Assembly (NCBI GenBank): GCA_945877045.1
Contig: CAMCQW010000013.1
Location: 1 to 15,688 of the forward strand
Direction: 5' to 3'
From: Chryseobacterium gleum
GTDB lineage: Bacteria; Bacteroidota; Bacteroidia; Flavobacteriales_D; Crocinitomicaceae
DNA: 15,688 bases
The translations under genes and the position numbers were made by a program. Below, piece by piece: positions 1-7,711 of this stretch; the stretch's first letter is position 1, and every line of letters begins with the position of its first letter. The notes under the pieces are model-generated. The model was not told the DNA's origin. It ran no database searches and saw only the letters and a program-made list of their open reading frames with translations.

Positions 1-195
1 AGTATTAATTGTGATACCTCTTTCTTTTTCTTCAGGTGCGTTATCAATTGAAGAAAAGTCGCGAGCAGCAGCAAGACCTTTACTAGCTAATACGCTAGAA
101 ATTGCAGCTGTCAAAGTTGTTTTACCGTGGTCAACGTGACCAATTGTTCCGATGTTTACGTGCGGCTTGGAACGATCAAAATTCTCTTTTGCCAT
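1..195 (-). CDS. tuf: Elongation factor Tu, N-terminal 65 residues (cut by window edge)
   Basis: EF-Tu is the cytoplasmic GTPase that delivers aminoacyl-tRNA to the ribosome. The 65 codons read from the ATG at 195-193 begin MAKENFDRSKPH and carry the P-loop GHVDHGKT (residues 19-26) and the switch I region ERGIT (58-62, with the Mg-coordinating Thr62). This matches the family almost residue for residue and is typical of Bacteroidota. The rest of the gene lies before position 1. It follows four tRNA genes on the same strand with a 90-base gap, the classic tRNA-tufB arrangement. No Shine-Dalgarno sequence precedes the start; the leader is A/T-rich (ATTTAAAA before ATG), as is usual in this phylum. 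Confidence 0.97.
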   Translation of the reverse strand, partial: MAKENFDRSKPHVNIGTIGHVDHGKTTLTAAISSVLASKGLAAARDFSSIDNAPEEKERGITINT

Positions 196-285
196 TTTTA
201 AATAATTGTTACGGTTAATAATTTAAGTTAAACCTATTTTATATTACAAGACAAAAATTGTCGTTGTTTCTTTTTAAAATTGTAG

Positions 286-357
286 AGCCAATGACGAGAT
301 TTGAACTCGTGACCTCTTCCTTACCAAGGAAGCGCTCTACCCCTGAGCTACACCGGC
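286..357 (-). tRNA. tRNA-Thr (anticodon GGT)
   Basis: The minus strand folds as a full cloverleaf of 72 bases. The acceptor GCCGGTG pairs with CATTGGC (two G-U pairs), the D stem is GCTC/GAGC, the anticodon stem CTTCC/GGAAG encloses TTGGTAA with anticodon GGT, and the T arm is ACGAG-TTCAAAT-CTCGT. The discriminator is U and CCA is not encoded. It is the last tRNA before tuf. Confidence 0.97.
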
Positions 358-364
358 ACAGTTG

Positions 365-437
365 AGCGGGAGACGAGGTTCGAACTCGCGACATTCAGCT
401 TGGAAGGCTGACGCTCTACCAACTGAGCTACTCCCGC
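365..437 (-). tRNA. tRNA-Gly (anticodon TCC)
   Basis: A 73-base cloverleaf on the minus strand: acceptor GCGGGAG/CTCCCGC, anticodon stem TCAGC/GCTGA around CTTCCAA (anticodon TCC), T loop TTCGAAC, discriminator U, no encoded CCA. It lies 7 bases upstream of tRNA-Thr(GGT), third in the four-tRNA cluster. Confidence 0.97.
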
Positions 438-458
438 TTTAAACAATTAACATCTTTG

Positions 459-541
459 TGGGGAGAGCAGGATTCGAACCTGCGAAGGTATGAACCAACA
501 GATTTACAGTCTGTCCTCGTTGGCCGCTTGAGTATCTCCCC
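459..541 (-). tRNA. tRNA-Tyr (anticodon GTA)
   Basis: An 83-base class II tRNA on the minus strand. The acceptor GGGGAGA pairs with TCTCCCC, the anticodon stem ACAGA/TCTGT encloses CTGTAAA (anticodon GTA), a long variable arm follows, and the T arm is GCAGG-TTCGAAT-CCTGC. The discriminator is A and CCA is not encoded. The long variable arm is expected for bacterial tRNA-Tyr. Confidence 0.97.
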
Positions 542-551
542 AACAATTACG

Positions 552-625
552 AGCCGATGGAGGGATTCGAACCCCCGACCAGCTGATTACAAATCAGCTG
601 CTCTGGCCAACTGAGCTACATCGGC
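552..625 (-). tRNA. tRNA-Thr (anticodon TGT)
   Basis: A 74-base cloverleaf on the minus strand: acceptor GCCGATG/CATCGGC, anticodon stem GCTGA/TCAGC around TTTGTAA (anticodon TGT), T arm GGGGG-TTCGAAT-CCCTC, discriminator U, no encoded CCA. It is the first gene of the tRNA-tuf transcription unit, about 60 bases downstream of the promoter at 686-715. Confidence 0.97.
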
Positions 626-666
626 GGATGATGAAATTATTAAAATAAAGAACTTTTAAACACAAT

Positions 667-682
667 TCCCATAAATTTGGGA
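667..682. other. Small inverted repeat at the predicted 5' end of the tRNA-tuf transcript
   Basis: TCCCA (667-671) and TGGGA (678-682) flank a 6-base spacer. The repeat sits at or just after the predicted start site of the tRNA-tuf promoter, so the transcript could begin with a short 5-bp hairpin. The arms are short and this could be chance. Confidence 0.3.
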
Positions 683-685
683 CTG

Positions 686-715
686 CAAATGTACAAAAGT
701 TTTTTTTATCGCAAA
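686..715 (-). promoter_or_regulatory. Bacteroidota-type promoter of the tRNA-tuf operon
   Basis: Read on the minus strand, TTTG (715-712), an 18-base spacer and TACATTTG (693-686) match the Bacteroidota consensus (TTTG near -33, TAnnTTTG near -7) with no mismatch. Transcription should start at about 679-681, roughly 55 bases before tRNA-Thr(TGT). It is the best upstream match for the five-gene unit. Confidence 0.8.
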
Positions 716-791
716 GTAATATCAATCTTTTTTTTAAAATTATGTTTAAAGAAAATTAAAGGCAAAGTTATTTTTAATTTTACCACGAAAG

Positions 792-1922
792 ATGAAAAGT
801 GTAATTGTAAGTGTAACAAATGATCTCGTAACAGACAATCGTGTTAATCGAACCTGTAGCGTATTGAAATCATTGGGGTTTCGTGTAGTACTTGTGGGCC
901 GGAAATTGAAGCAGAGCAGCGAAATAAGTAGGTCTTATGAATGCAAACGATTCCGGATGTTTTTTAAAAAAGGGGTTTTGTTTTATTCCTTTTATAATTT
1001 GCGACTGTTTTTTTTCTTGCTATTCCGCCGAGTAGATCTCTTATATGCAAATGACCTTGACACTTTATTGCCGAATTACCTTGTTTCAAAAATAAAACGA
1101 GTACCGCTTATCTATGATTCACATGAACTATTTACAGAAGTTCCAGAGTTACAAAACGCCCCTTTTAAAAAAGCCGTTTGGACAAAAATTGAAAAATACA
1201 TTGTCCCTAAACTAAGCTACTGCATTACTGTCAATGAATCCATAGCCAAAATATTTGAAGCAACATACAAGGTGAAATTCAATTCTATTCGCAATGTGCC
1301 TGAACAAATACCCACTAATTCAAACAACACAATCAGCCTGGAAAATATTCCGAAAGATTCATTTACAGTCATTATTCAAGGGTCAGGACTAAATATAGAT
1401 CGTGGACTTGAGGAAGCTATTGAGGCAATGCTCTTATTGGAAAATGTACATCTTTTAATTGTAGGGGGAGGAGACGTAATCCCAAAAGCAAAAAAAATGG
1501 TGGAAAATTTAAAATTAGAAAATCGGGTTCATTTTTATGGTAAGCGTCCCTATCATGAATTGATGAAATTTACATCTTTGGCAAATTGTGGGCTGGCGAT
1601 TGATAAAGCCACCAATAAAAATCACCAGTTTGCCTTGCCGAATAAAGTATTTGATTACATCCAAGCGGGGACGCCCATTATTTGCATGGATTTGATAGAA
1701 ATTAAATCACTGGTATTAAAATACGACATTGGCATTGTAATAAAAGAGGTGGTTCCTTCAGAAATTGCAACAGCTATTAGGGCCCTACAGCAAAATCCGA
1801 CCCTACTTAATTCCTACCAAGCAAATTGCAAAAAAGCAGCGGAAATTGAACATTGGGAAAATGAAAAATCAAAGCTAGAAGAAATTATTTTTGAAATTTA
1901 TCCTTCCTATCGATCCAATTAA
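792..1922 (+). CDS. Glycosyltransferase, GT4-like (GT-B fold)
   Basis: This is probably a cytoplasmic or inner-membrane-associated enzyme that transfers a sugar from an activated donor to a surface glycan or glycolipid; donor and acceptor cannot be told. The 376 residues fit the two-lobed GT-B fold. The N-terminal lobe has the ANDLDTLLP segment (86-94) and YDSHELFTE (108-116), typical of this GT4-like group. The C-terminal donor-binding lobe starts near 190, with IVGGGD (223-228), HFYGKRPYHEL (247-257) and LPNKVFDYIQAGTPI (282-296), which corresponds to the acidic donor-binding motif region. Residues 61-80 are aromatic-rich and may contact the membrane. The ATG at 792 is the first in frame. 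The gene stands alone on the plus strand, diverging from the tRNA operon, and its last 38 bases overlap the end of the GT2 gene on the other strand. Confidence 0.85.
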   Translation: MKSVIVSVTNDLVTDNRVNRTCSVLKSLGFRVVLVGRKLKQSSEISRSYECKRFRMFFKKGVLFYSFYNLRLFFFLLFRRVDLLYANDLDTLLPNYLVSKIKRVPLIYDSHELFTEVPELQNAPFKKAVWTKIEKYIVPKLSYCITVNESIAKIFEATYKVKFNSIRNVPEQIPTNSNNTISLENIPKDSFTVIIQGSGLNIDRGLEEAIEAMLLLENVHLLIVGGGDVIPKAKKMVENLKLENRVHFYGKRPYHELMKFTSLANCGLAIDKATNKNHQFALPNKVFDYIQAGTPIICMDLIEIKSLVLKYDIGIVIKEVVPSEIATAIRALQQNPTLLNSYQANCKKAAEIEHWENEKSKLEEIIFEIYPSYRSN

Positions 1923-2808
1923 CTAGCATAGTGAGCTTGTAGAAATCAAACATGCGCAATGTAAACCATCCTGATTTCAGAAGACGCTCATTTAATCTCC
2001 CAAAGAAATAATTTACAAAACGAAGCAAAGGAATAGCGCGATATTTTTTAACGTTGTAATACGTCTTCAACAAACGCACATGGTTAATGAAGTTAATATT
2101 GGGCTGAATTTCCTCGTGTATAAACCATAGATTTTGAATGCTTTGTTTCGTTTTTTCAAGAAATATGCTGTTAGTATCCAAGCAGGTATTCAACACCGGG
2201 TTTTCAATATGAACTATTTTCAACTTGTTTTGTAAAAGAACAAACCCAAAAAGCGTATCTTCATGACCGTAGCCCTTGATTCTTTCATCGAAAGGATACT
2301 CGTCTAAAACAGCCTTTTTAACACAAAAATTATTCGTTTTAAATCCATAATGAGACCTTGTTCGAGCATCAGCAGATTTAGATTCACGACAGATGCTATA
2401 CTTCCACCTCAGGTATTTATCTCTGGGCGGCCTTTCATTTTGGTAAACACTCCCTCCGAATATCAAGTCGCCTGAATTGAGTTGTATCGTTTGCAAATAG
2501 TCACCTATGAAATCTTCCCTTATGACATGCGAATCGCCATCAATAAACAAAACAAAATCACCATTAGCGAGATCAATAAATCGATTTCTGATCGCAGACC
2601 TGCCAATATTTTCAGGAAGAGAAAAGTAGCGCGTATTAGTTATTTCTGCTAGCGCATCACGATTAATTAATTCAATATCAGGACTAGAAGCATCATCCAA
2701 CACAATAATTTCAACAGGGAAATTATTTATTGCTATTTGTTTAGAAATGGCAAGAACCAATACCTTTACATCCGAATTGTAGACAGGGATACAAACCGAT
2801 AATACCAT
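1885..2808 (-). CDS. Glycosyltransferase family 2 (GT-A fold)
   Basis: An inverting GT-A glycosyltransferase of 307 residues, likely acting at the cytoplasmic membrane on an envelope glycan; the substrate is unknown. It opens with SVCIPVYNS (4-12). VLDDASSP (36-43) holds an aspartate of the nucleotide site, NIGRSAIRN (67-75) is a typical GT2 segment, FIDGDSH (88-94) is the metal-binding DxD-type motif, and GYGHEDTLFG (179-188) supplies the conserved ED pair expected to carry the catalytic base. The C-terminal 70 residues are basic and hydrophobic without a clear membrane helix. It is the last of five same-strand genes, 19 bases after the DUF3467 gene. Its 3' end overlaps the GT4-like gene by 38 bases, so two unrelated glycosyltransferases converge here. 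Confidence 0.88.
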   Translation of the reverse strand: MVLSVCIPVYNSDVKVLVLAISKQIAINNFPVEIIVLDDASSPDIELINRDALAEITNTRYFSLPENIGRSAIRNRFIDLANGDFVLFIDGDSHVIREDFIGDYLQTIQLNSGDLIFGGSVYQNERPPRDKYLRWKYSICRESKSADARTRSHYGFKTNNFCVKKAVLDEYPFDERIKGYGHEDTLFGFVLLQNKLKIVHIENPVLNTCLDTNSIFLEKTKQSIQNLWFIHEEIQPNINFINHVRLLKTYYNVKKYRAIPLLRFVNYFFGRLNERLLKSGWFTLRMFDFYKLTMLVNWIDRKDKFQK

Positions 2809-2827
2809 AGTCGGTTTTTAATTTATA

Positions 2828-3133
2828 CTAAGCCATCGTGTTGGGCGACCCAAAATTGATCGGGGGAAATCCTTGTTGAGGATCATCAATCACCCCAAAA
2901 TTCTGTTCAAACTTTTGAACATTTTCCGTTAATGCAATTAAAAATCTTTTTGCATTTTGAGGAGTCATTAAGACCCTTGACCTAACCTTACCCTTAGGCA
3001 TTCCGGGCATTAACTGAACAAAATCACACACAAATTCGCCAGGCGAATGGGTAATAATTGCTAAATTTGAATAAATACCCAAGGCAATTTCCTCGGACAG
3101 TTCTATATTCATTTGATTTTCTTCGTTTTGCAT
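2828..3133 (-). CDS. DUF3467 family protein
   Basis: A 101-residue soluble protein of unknown function. The core (about 23-68) contains NLAIITHSPGEFVCDF, LMPGMPKGKVRSR and MTPQNAKRFLIAL, which I recognise as the signature of DUF3467, a small family common in Bacteroidota. It has no signal peptide, membrane helix or catalytic motif. Its C-terminus (about 80-101) is rich in P, G and N and probably disordered. The ATG at 3133 is followed by a second Met at residue 8; either could be used. It lies 21 bases after the saccharopine reductase-like gene and 19 before the GT2 gene, so it is probably cotranscribed with both. Confidence 0.85.
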   Translation of the reverse strand: MQNEENQMNIELSEEIALGIYSNLAIITHSPGEFVCDFVQLMPGMPKGKVRSRVLMTPQNAKRFLIALTENVQKFEQNFGVIDDPQQGFPPINFGSPNTMA

Positions 3134-3154
3134 AGTCTTAATATATGGACGAAT

Positions 3155-4492
3155 TTACAAATCATTTTCGATTTCGTGAAAGGAAATGCCAAAGGATTTT
3201 AATTCATTTAAAATTGGCTCATAGACTTCTTTGTCAACAGGCAGATGTATTCCTGGCTTAGTGAAATCTCCGTTCAAAATTAATTTCGCCATCATAGCTA
3301 CCGGCAAACCTACTGTATTTGCCATTGAAGTATGACTTTCATCCTCACCTATATTAATCATGGAAGAAATAATTCGTTTATTTTTCCCGTTTAAATGATA
3401 CTCAAACTCATGGTACATAACAATCATATCTTTATCCCCTGGACTTAACGATATTTTTTTTATCAAAAACATTTCTAAAAGCTGGGCGGGAGAAGCGACC
3501 TCCACGCCTATTACATCAGAATCGTCAAACAAACCTAAAGACTCAAATTGAGCATAAAGATAAAGTCGGTGTTCCCCTAAAAAATCCTTAAACTTATGTT
3601 CAACCGAACGCGTTTTATGATAGGGTAAAAATGAATTTACAAACTTCCGAGGGGTCATTTTTTCTGAGGACAACAATTTATAACTATCATCAGTCATTCC
3701 TAATTCAATAAAAACATTCCAACCATCACAAAAATTAGGTCTTCTTAAGGTGCCACGATAGATCGTTTTGACATTATTCAAGCCATAAGTCTCCTTGTAA
3801 GCTAAAGAGTCTCGGTTGGCATACCCTTCAAATTCACCGTACTCTCCAATAATGAAGCGTTCCGTTCTTTTAAACAACTGTGAATAAGGAATGTATTTAT
3901 ACTCATTATTCTGTATAAAAGCGGCGATGCCACCTTGTCCAGCCAACACAACATTCCTTGGACTCCATGTAAATTTATAATGCCATGGATTAGTGTCTGA
4001 CTCAGGAGCAATTAAACCACCACAAAATGATTTAAAGCTCAGCATTTCTGCTCCCAAGTCCTGTATTTTATGAATGATCTGCATCGCACTCATGTGATCA
4101 ATTCCTGGGTCAACCCCAATTTCATTCATAATTATTACTCCTGCACCAATTGCATCTTCAGCCAATACTTTCATTTCGGGAGAAACATAAGAGGGAGTTA
4201 TGAGGTGAGTCTTTAATTCAATACAATCCTTTGCTACCTCAGGATGAAACCTTGCTGGTAACATGGATATTACTAAATCTGCATCCTTTACCGCAGCTCT
4301 TCTAGCAGCGACATCTAGCACATCAAAAGAAAGTGCTTCGCCACGCGGGTGATTATTTAATTTTTGTAAAACAAGTGCTCGATTTTGATCAACAACTTTT
4401 AAAAACCAATTAAAGGTCGTTGCCTCATTCAAAAGATAACGAATTAGAGAAGAAGATGACAATCCTGCACCTAAGAGTAATATCGATTTCAT
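3155..4492 (-). CDS. Saccharopine dehydrogenase/reductase-like NAD(P) enzyme
   Basis: A 445-residue cytoplasmic oxidoreductase of the saccharopine dehydrogenase / reductase (Lys9-like) family. Family members interconvert saccharopine with glutamate and aminoadipate semialdehyde in lysine metabolism, but bacterial homologues also act on other imino-acid substrates. The N-terminus is a Rossmann fold with GAGLSSSSL (8-16), then Asp35 closing beta-2 (VVD). ISMLPARFHPEVAKDCI (75-91) and NEIGVDPGIDHMSAM (123-137) are the family's cofactor and substrate segments. Length fits the full enzyme. It begins 9 bases after the response regulator stop, so it is very likely in the same operon. The substrate is inferred from family only; no other lysine gene is in view. 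Confidence 0.85.
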   Translation of the reverse strand: MKSILLLGAGLSSSSLIRYLLNEATTFNWFLKVVDQNRALVLQKLNNHPRGEALSFDVLDVAARRAAVKDADLVISMLPARFHPEVAKDCIELKTHLITPSYVSPEMKVLAEDAIGAGVIIMNEIGVDPGIDHMSAMQIIHKIQDLGAEMLSFKSFCGGLIAPESDTNPWHYKFTWSPRNVVLAGQGGIAAFIQNNEYKYIPYSQLFKRTERFIIGEYGEFEGYANRDSLAYKETYGLNNVKTIYRGTLRRPNFCDGWNVFIELGMTDDSYKLLSSEKMTPRKFVNSFLPYHKTRSVEHKFKDFLGEHRLYLYAQFESLGLFDDSDVIGVEVASPAQLLEMFLIKKISLSPGDKDMIVMYHEFEYHLNGKNKRIISSMINIGEDESHTSMANTVGLPVAMMAKLILNGDFTKPGIHLPVDKEVYEPILNELKSFGISFHEIENDL

Positions 4493-4501
4493 TAAATTAA
4501 C

Positions 4502-4912
4502 TTAGGAATTATATCCTGATAGAATAGGACGTATTGCATCAAATAGCACGTCTTCATCCCATGGTTTTTCAATAAAAGATTCGAGCAATCTATCTTTGTT
4601 TAACGCCTCAATAGAATTTTGATTCGCTTGTCCTGAAAGCATGACACATTTTAGTGTTGGGTGCTTTACTTTTATTGCGCGAATTAATTCGGCACCGTTC
4701 ATTTTTGGCATTTGATAATCGACAATAATAAAAATTATGTCAATTTTTTCATTCACTAGTTCGTCAATGTTTTCTAATGCCATCAATGGATCCGTAAAAT
4801 ATTCTAATAGCGTATATTTTTGATCTACAATTTTAGACAATTGGAAGCCCAACATTTGAAGTATAAATGCATCATCATCCACACAAACTACCGCATATTT
4901 TATTTCATCCAT
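4502..4912 (-). CDS. Single-domain response regulator (receiver only)
   Basis: A 136-residue CheY-like receiver with no output domain. The acidic pocket is CVDDDAF (10-16), the phosphoacceptor is Asp65 in IIVDYQMPKMNG, the conserved Ser93 is in MLSGQ, and Lys116 is in FIEKPWDED. All residues needed for phosphorylation are present. It follows the large sensor kinase by 47 bases and precedes the reductase gene by 9. Since the kinase lacks a receiver and this protein lacks an effector, they probably form a split phosphorelay or protein-interaction output. A TACTTTTG element at 4924-4917 overlaps the start region (see findings). Confidence 0.93.
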   Translation of the reverse strand: MDEIKYAVVCVDDDAFILQMLGFQLSKIVDQKYTLLEYFTDPLMALENIDELVNEKIDIIFIIVDYQMPKMNGAELIRAIKVKHPTLKCVMLSGQANQNSIEALNKDRLLESFIEKPWDEDVLFDAIRPILSGYNS

Positions 4913-4959
4913 GGCACAAAAGTAATTATAAATATAAAACTTATCGCTTCAGAATTAAA

Positions 4960-7632
4960 TTATTCTGTTTGTTTAAAAGTAATCTTGAAAACCGTTGATC
5001 CTGGTATAGAACTCACCGAGATAGTGGCATTATGATCCTCAATCACATTTTTCACAATACTTAAGCCCAAGCCGGAGCCATTCCTTTCTGATTTGGTGGT
5101 AAAAAATTTATCAAAAATACTTTTCTGGATTTCAATAGGTATTTCAGGGCCATTGTTTTGAACATTTACCTGAATCGAATTATTTTTTTCTTTTGCAGTA
5201 ATAATTAGCTCTCCACGCTCCTTTCGCTCATCCATCGATTCAATGGCATTTTTAATCAGGTTCGACCACAATTGAAATAGCTTTATATCAACACCTATAA
5301 TAGTCAAGTCATTAGGCACATTCAATTGGACATCCACATTTCTTTTTAGTTCATAATTAAAGATATTCAAAACCGTAGAAATATTATCCTTAAGATTAAC
5401 GGGTAATTTAAGTTGGTTTTTTGGATCCTTAATAAAAGAACGCATGTCTTGTACAACCTTTGCCGCTCTTTCACTTGAAGAAAGAATTGTTTCGATGAAA
5501 TTTCTATTTAACTGAACATTATATATAAGTGCAAGAAAATCTTTTCGATTATCCGATTCAATAATCTCTTTTATGATACTAATTTCGGAAAGTTCAATTC
5601 TACTTTTTACCATCATTGAGGCAACTTCATTTGTTTCATGACTTAATTCAGGAAACATTTCCGCTAAATATGCGTCAAGCTCTCGTATTTCTTTTCTTTG
5701 TTGAAGACCGCCAACAAAAAGTTCCCCTTGTTTTAAGAAGGCCCTTTCACAAGCAAAATGTATTTGTTCGGGAGAGCATTTGGGTACTACATTATTAAAC
5801 AACTCTGAAATAGTATAGCGGAGACTTTCAGCCCCAATTTTAATGGCACCTAATGGCGTATTTAAATCGTGTGCAATACCAGAAGCTATTTCACCAATAG
5901 TCACCAACTTTTCTTGATCACTAATCGATTTTGACAATTCAATATTCCTTTTTGTTTTTTCCGCTACAATCAATTCCAAATCCGTGTTGATGTTATGAAT
6001 TTCCTTTGTTGATTCATTTATTTGCTTGATATAATTGGTCTGGATTTCTACATTCACCAGCATTTGTCCAAACATACGAAGCAAGTTTTTTTCATCTTCA
6101 TAAAACAACCTGAAATCAAGCACTGAATCGAATCCAACAAAACCAAAACATTTATTACCTTTCATCAGTGGCAGGGTAATTAAACTCTTTATTTCCTGAT
6201 TAAGCAGCATTGTTTTAAAAGTACTTTCAGGCAAAGAAATCACGTCTTCAACAACGATTTCCTCTCCTTTGGTATGGGTCTCTATCCAAAATGGGATGTC
6301 TGAAAATGGAATAAATTGGAGCGAATTTATTTGAGGGCTAATACCTTCTGCACACCATTCGTATGTATTCGATGCTGTTTTTGACTTGTAATCATAGGCA
6401 AAAACATAGACACGATCAACACGAACAAATCGTCCTAATTGCGCCAAGGAATCATTAATAGTTGTCTCCACCATATCAACTGAAAGGTTGATGTATTTAG
6501 TGGCCATATCCATGAGTATCGATTGAAAAAGAATATTTTTCTGCAGAATCTCCTTCGACAATTTAATCGCCGTTATATCAATCCCATATCCTACGACATG
6601 ACTTATTTGATTGTTAGCATTAAAAACAGGACTCATTTTTCGCAAAACCACCTTTCTATTTTCATCTTTATCCTTGGCTTCATCCTCCCATTCAAATTCA
6701 ACCCCACTTTCCATCACTTGGTTAAAAACCCCTCTTCTTACTTTTGCTAAATCTGTTGAAACCCCTTTGAAATTGCAGTAATCAAAATCATCTTTGCCGA
6801 TCATAAAGCTTCTTATTTCATCATCTTGAATAGCTTGTATATTCAAAAAGAGGTATTTGTGTTCTGGGCTAAACACGGCAATATCTGAGGGTAAATTGTT
6901 TAATATATATTCATAAAAGGAACGTTGTTCTTCAATTTTTTTATTTAACAGCAGTAATTCCTTCTCTTTCTCCTCGACCTGAGAAATAAATAATGAAATG
7001 TCATTTCCATATATATTAAAGTGCCCATCGTTAATAAAATAGATAATATTTATCATATAATTTTTTCCTCCTCGAGACAAAAAGATCCTCAACGAAGGTG
7101 TCTTCCACTTTAAACAATTCAATAAATTAATTTTCAAATCATTATCTCTCACTCCATCTGAATCAATTTGAAAATCAGCCAGGAATTGATCACTAGCAGC
7201 GGCATTTGCATATAGAAGCTTTAAATTACTTGATACCCGCAATACAGGATTAGGGTTTTCACTTGGTAAAGAAGCTGTTTTAGTTGCTTCAATTTTTGCT
7301 ATTGAGGTGCTTGAATCGGCCATAGAAGATCTAATCAAAACGCCAAATGGAGCGTTACGAATAGATACATCAAAATTATAATCGTGATTTCGGGTATGTA
7401 AAACTTGATTGCCAATCGTTTTATTAAGCTTTGGGGTCTCCAAGCCGTTTTCCCAATAAAAATGGCTGGAAAAATCATCTAGCTCCTTAATCCCTTTTAC
7501 TATTTTTTTATAAGCATCCCCAATGCCAATTAATCTACCACCACTATCAAGTAACAAGAAAAATGGATTAGTGAAATTCAAGGCCTCAACAACTTGATCA
7601 ATTCCTATGTTCTTTGCATCATTGTTCTTCAT
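4960..7632 (-). CDS. PAS/GAF sensor histidine kinase with an insertion in its DHp hairpin
   Basis: An 890-residue soluble sensor kinase with no membrane helix. Domains in order: PAS-like (about 15-110); a second PAS-like domain (about 125-220); a short coiled coil (218-240); a clearer PAS with a PAC end, VVGYGIDITAIK (346-357); GAF (about 366-535, with YEWCAEGI and FGFVGFDS); a coiled coil (536-575); DHp with His588 in IAHDLNTPLG; and HATPase_c (about 745-890) with N-box NLIKNAIES (791-799) and GSGLGLSIV (852-860). The G1 aspartate is replaced by asparagine (VQNNGPEIP, N826). The two DHp helices are split by roughly 100 extra residues (about 605-715) before SSERAAKVVQDMRSF (719-733). It heads the five-gene run with a promoter at 7712-7743 and is probably the partner of the next gene's receiver. 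The signal is unknown. Confidence 0.93.
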   Translation of the reverse strand: MKNNDAKNIGIDQVVEALNFTNPFFLLLDSGGRLIGIGDAYKKIVKGIKELDDFSSHFYWENGLETPKLNKTIGNQVLHTRNHDYNFDVSIRNAPFGVLIRSSMADSSTSIAKIEATKTASLPSENPNPVLRVSSNLKLLYANAAASDQFLADFQIDSDGVRDNDLKINLLNCLKWKTPSLRIFLSRGGKNYMINIIYFINDGHFNIYGNDISLFISQVEEKEKELLLLNKKIEEQRSFYEYILNNLPSDIAVFSPEHKYLFLNIQAIQDDEIRSFMIGKDDFDYCNFKGVSTDLAKVRRGVFNQVMESGVEFEWEDEAKDKDENRKVVLRKMSPVFNANNQISHVVGYGIDITAIKLSKEILQKNILFQSILMDMATKYINLSVDMVETTINDSLAQLGRFVRVDRVYVFAYDYKSKTASNTYEWCAEGISPQINSLQFIPFSDIPFWIETHTKGEEIVVEDVISLPESTFKTMLLNQEIKSLITLPLMKGNKCFGFVGFDSVLDFRLFYEDEKNLLRMFGQMLVNVEIQTNYIKQINESTKEIHNINTDLELIVAEKTKRNIELSKSISDQEKLVTIGEIASGIAHDLNTPLGAIKIGAESLRYTISELFNNVVPKCSPEQIHFACERAFLKQGELFVGGLQQRKEIRELDAYLAEMFPELSHETNEVASMMVKSRIELSEISIIKEIIESDNRKDFLALIYNVQLNRNFIETILSSSERAAKVVQDMRSFIKDPKNQLKLPVNLKDNISTVLNIFNYELKRNVDVQLNVPNDLTIIGVDIKLFQLWSNLIKNAIESMDERKERGELIITAKEKNNSIQVNVQNNGPEIPIEIQKSIFDKFFTTKSERNGSGLGLSIVKNVIEDHNATISVSSIPGSTVFKITFKQTE

Positions 7633-7711
7633 ATAGTAGGATGTTCAATTATAAACTTTTAAGGCCATCACTTATCTGTTTTCTTGCAACACAAAAACCA
7701 GCTATTCCCGA

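Noticed and set aside
4950..4967. Inverted repeat CAGAAT/ATTCTG around the kinase stop codon, considered as a terminator or processing site.
   Set aside because: The stem is only 6 bp, AT-rich, without a following T-tract, and lies in an AT-rich gap.
4820..5035. Plus-strand open frame across the regulator/kinase junction.
   Set aside because: It only bridges the antisense of two confirmed genes and the short gap between them; no domain or promoter supports it.
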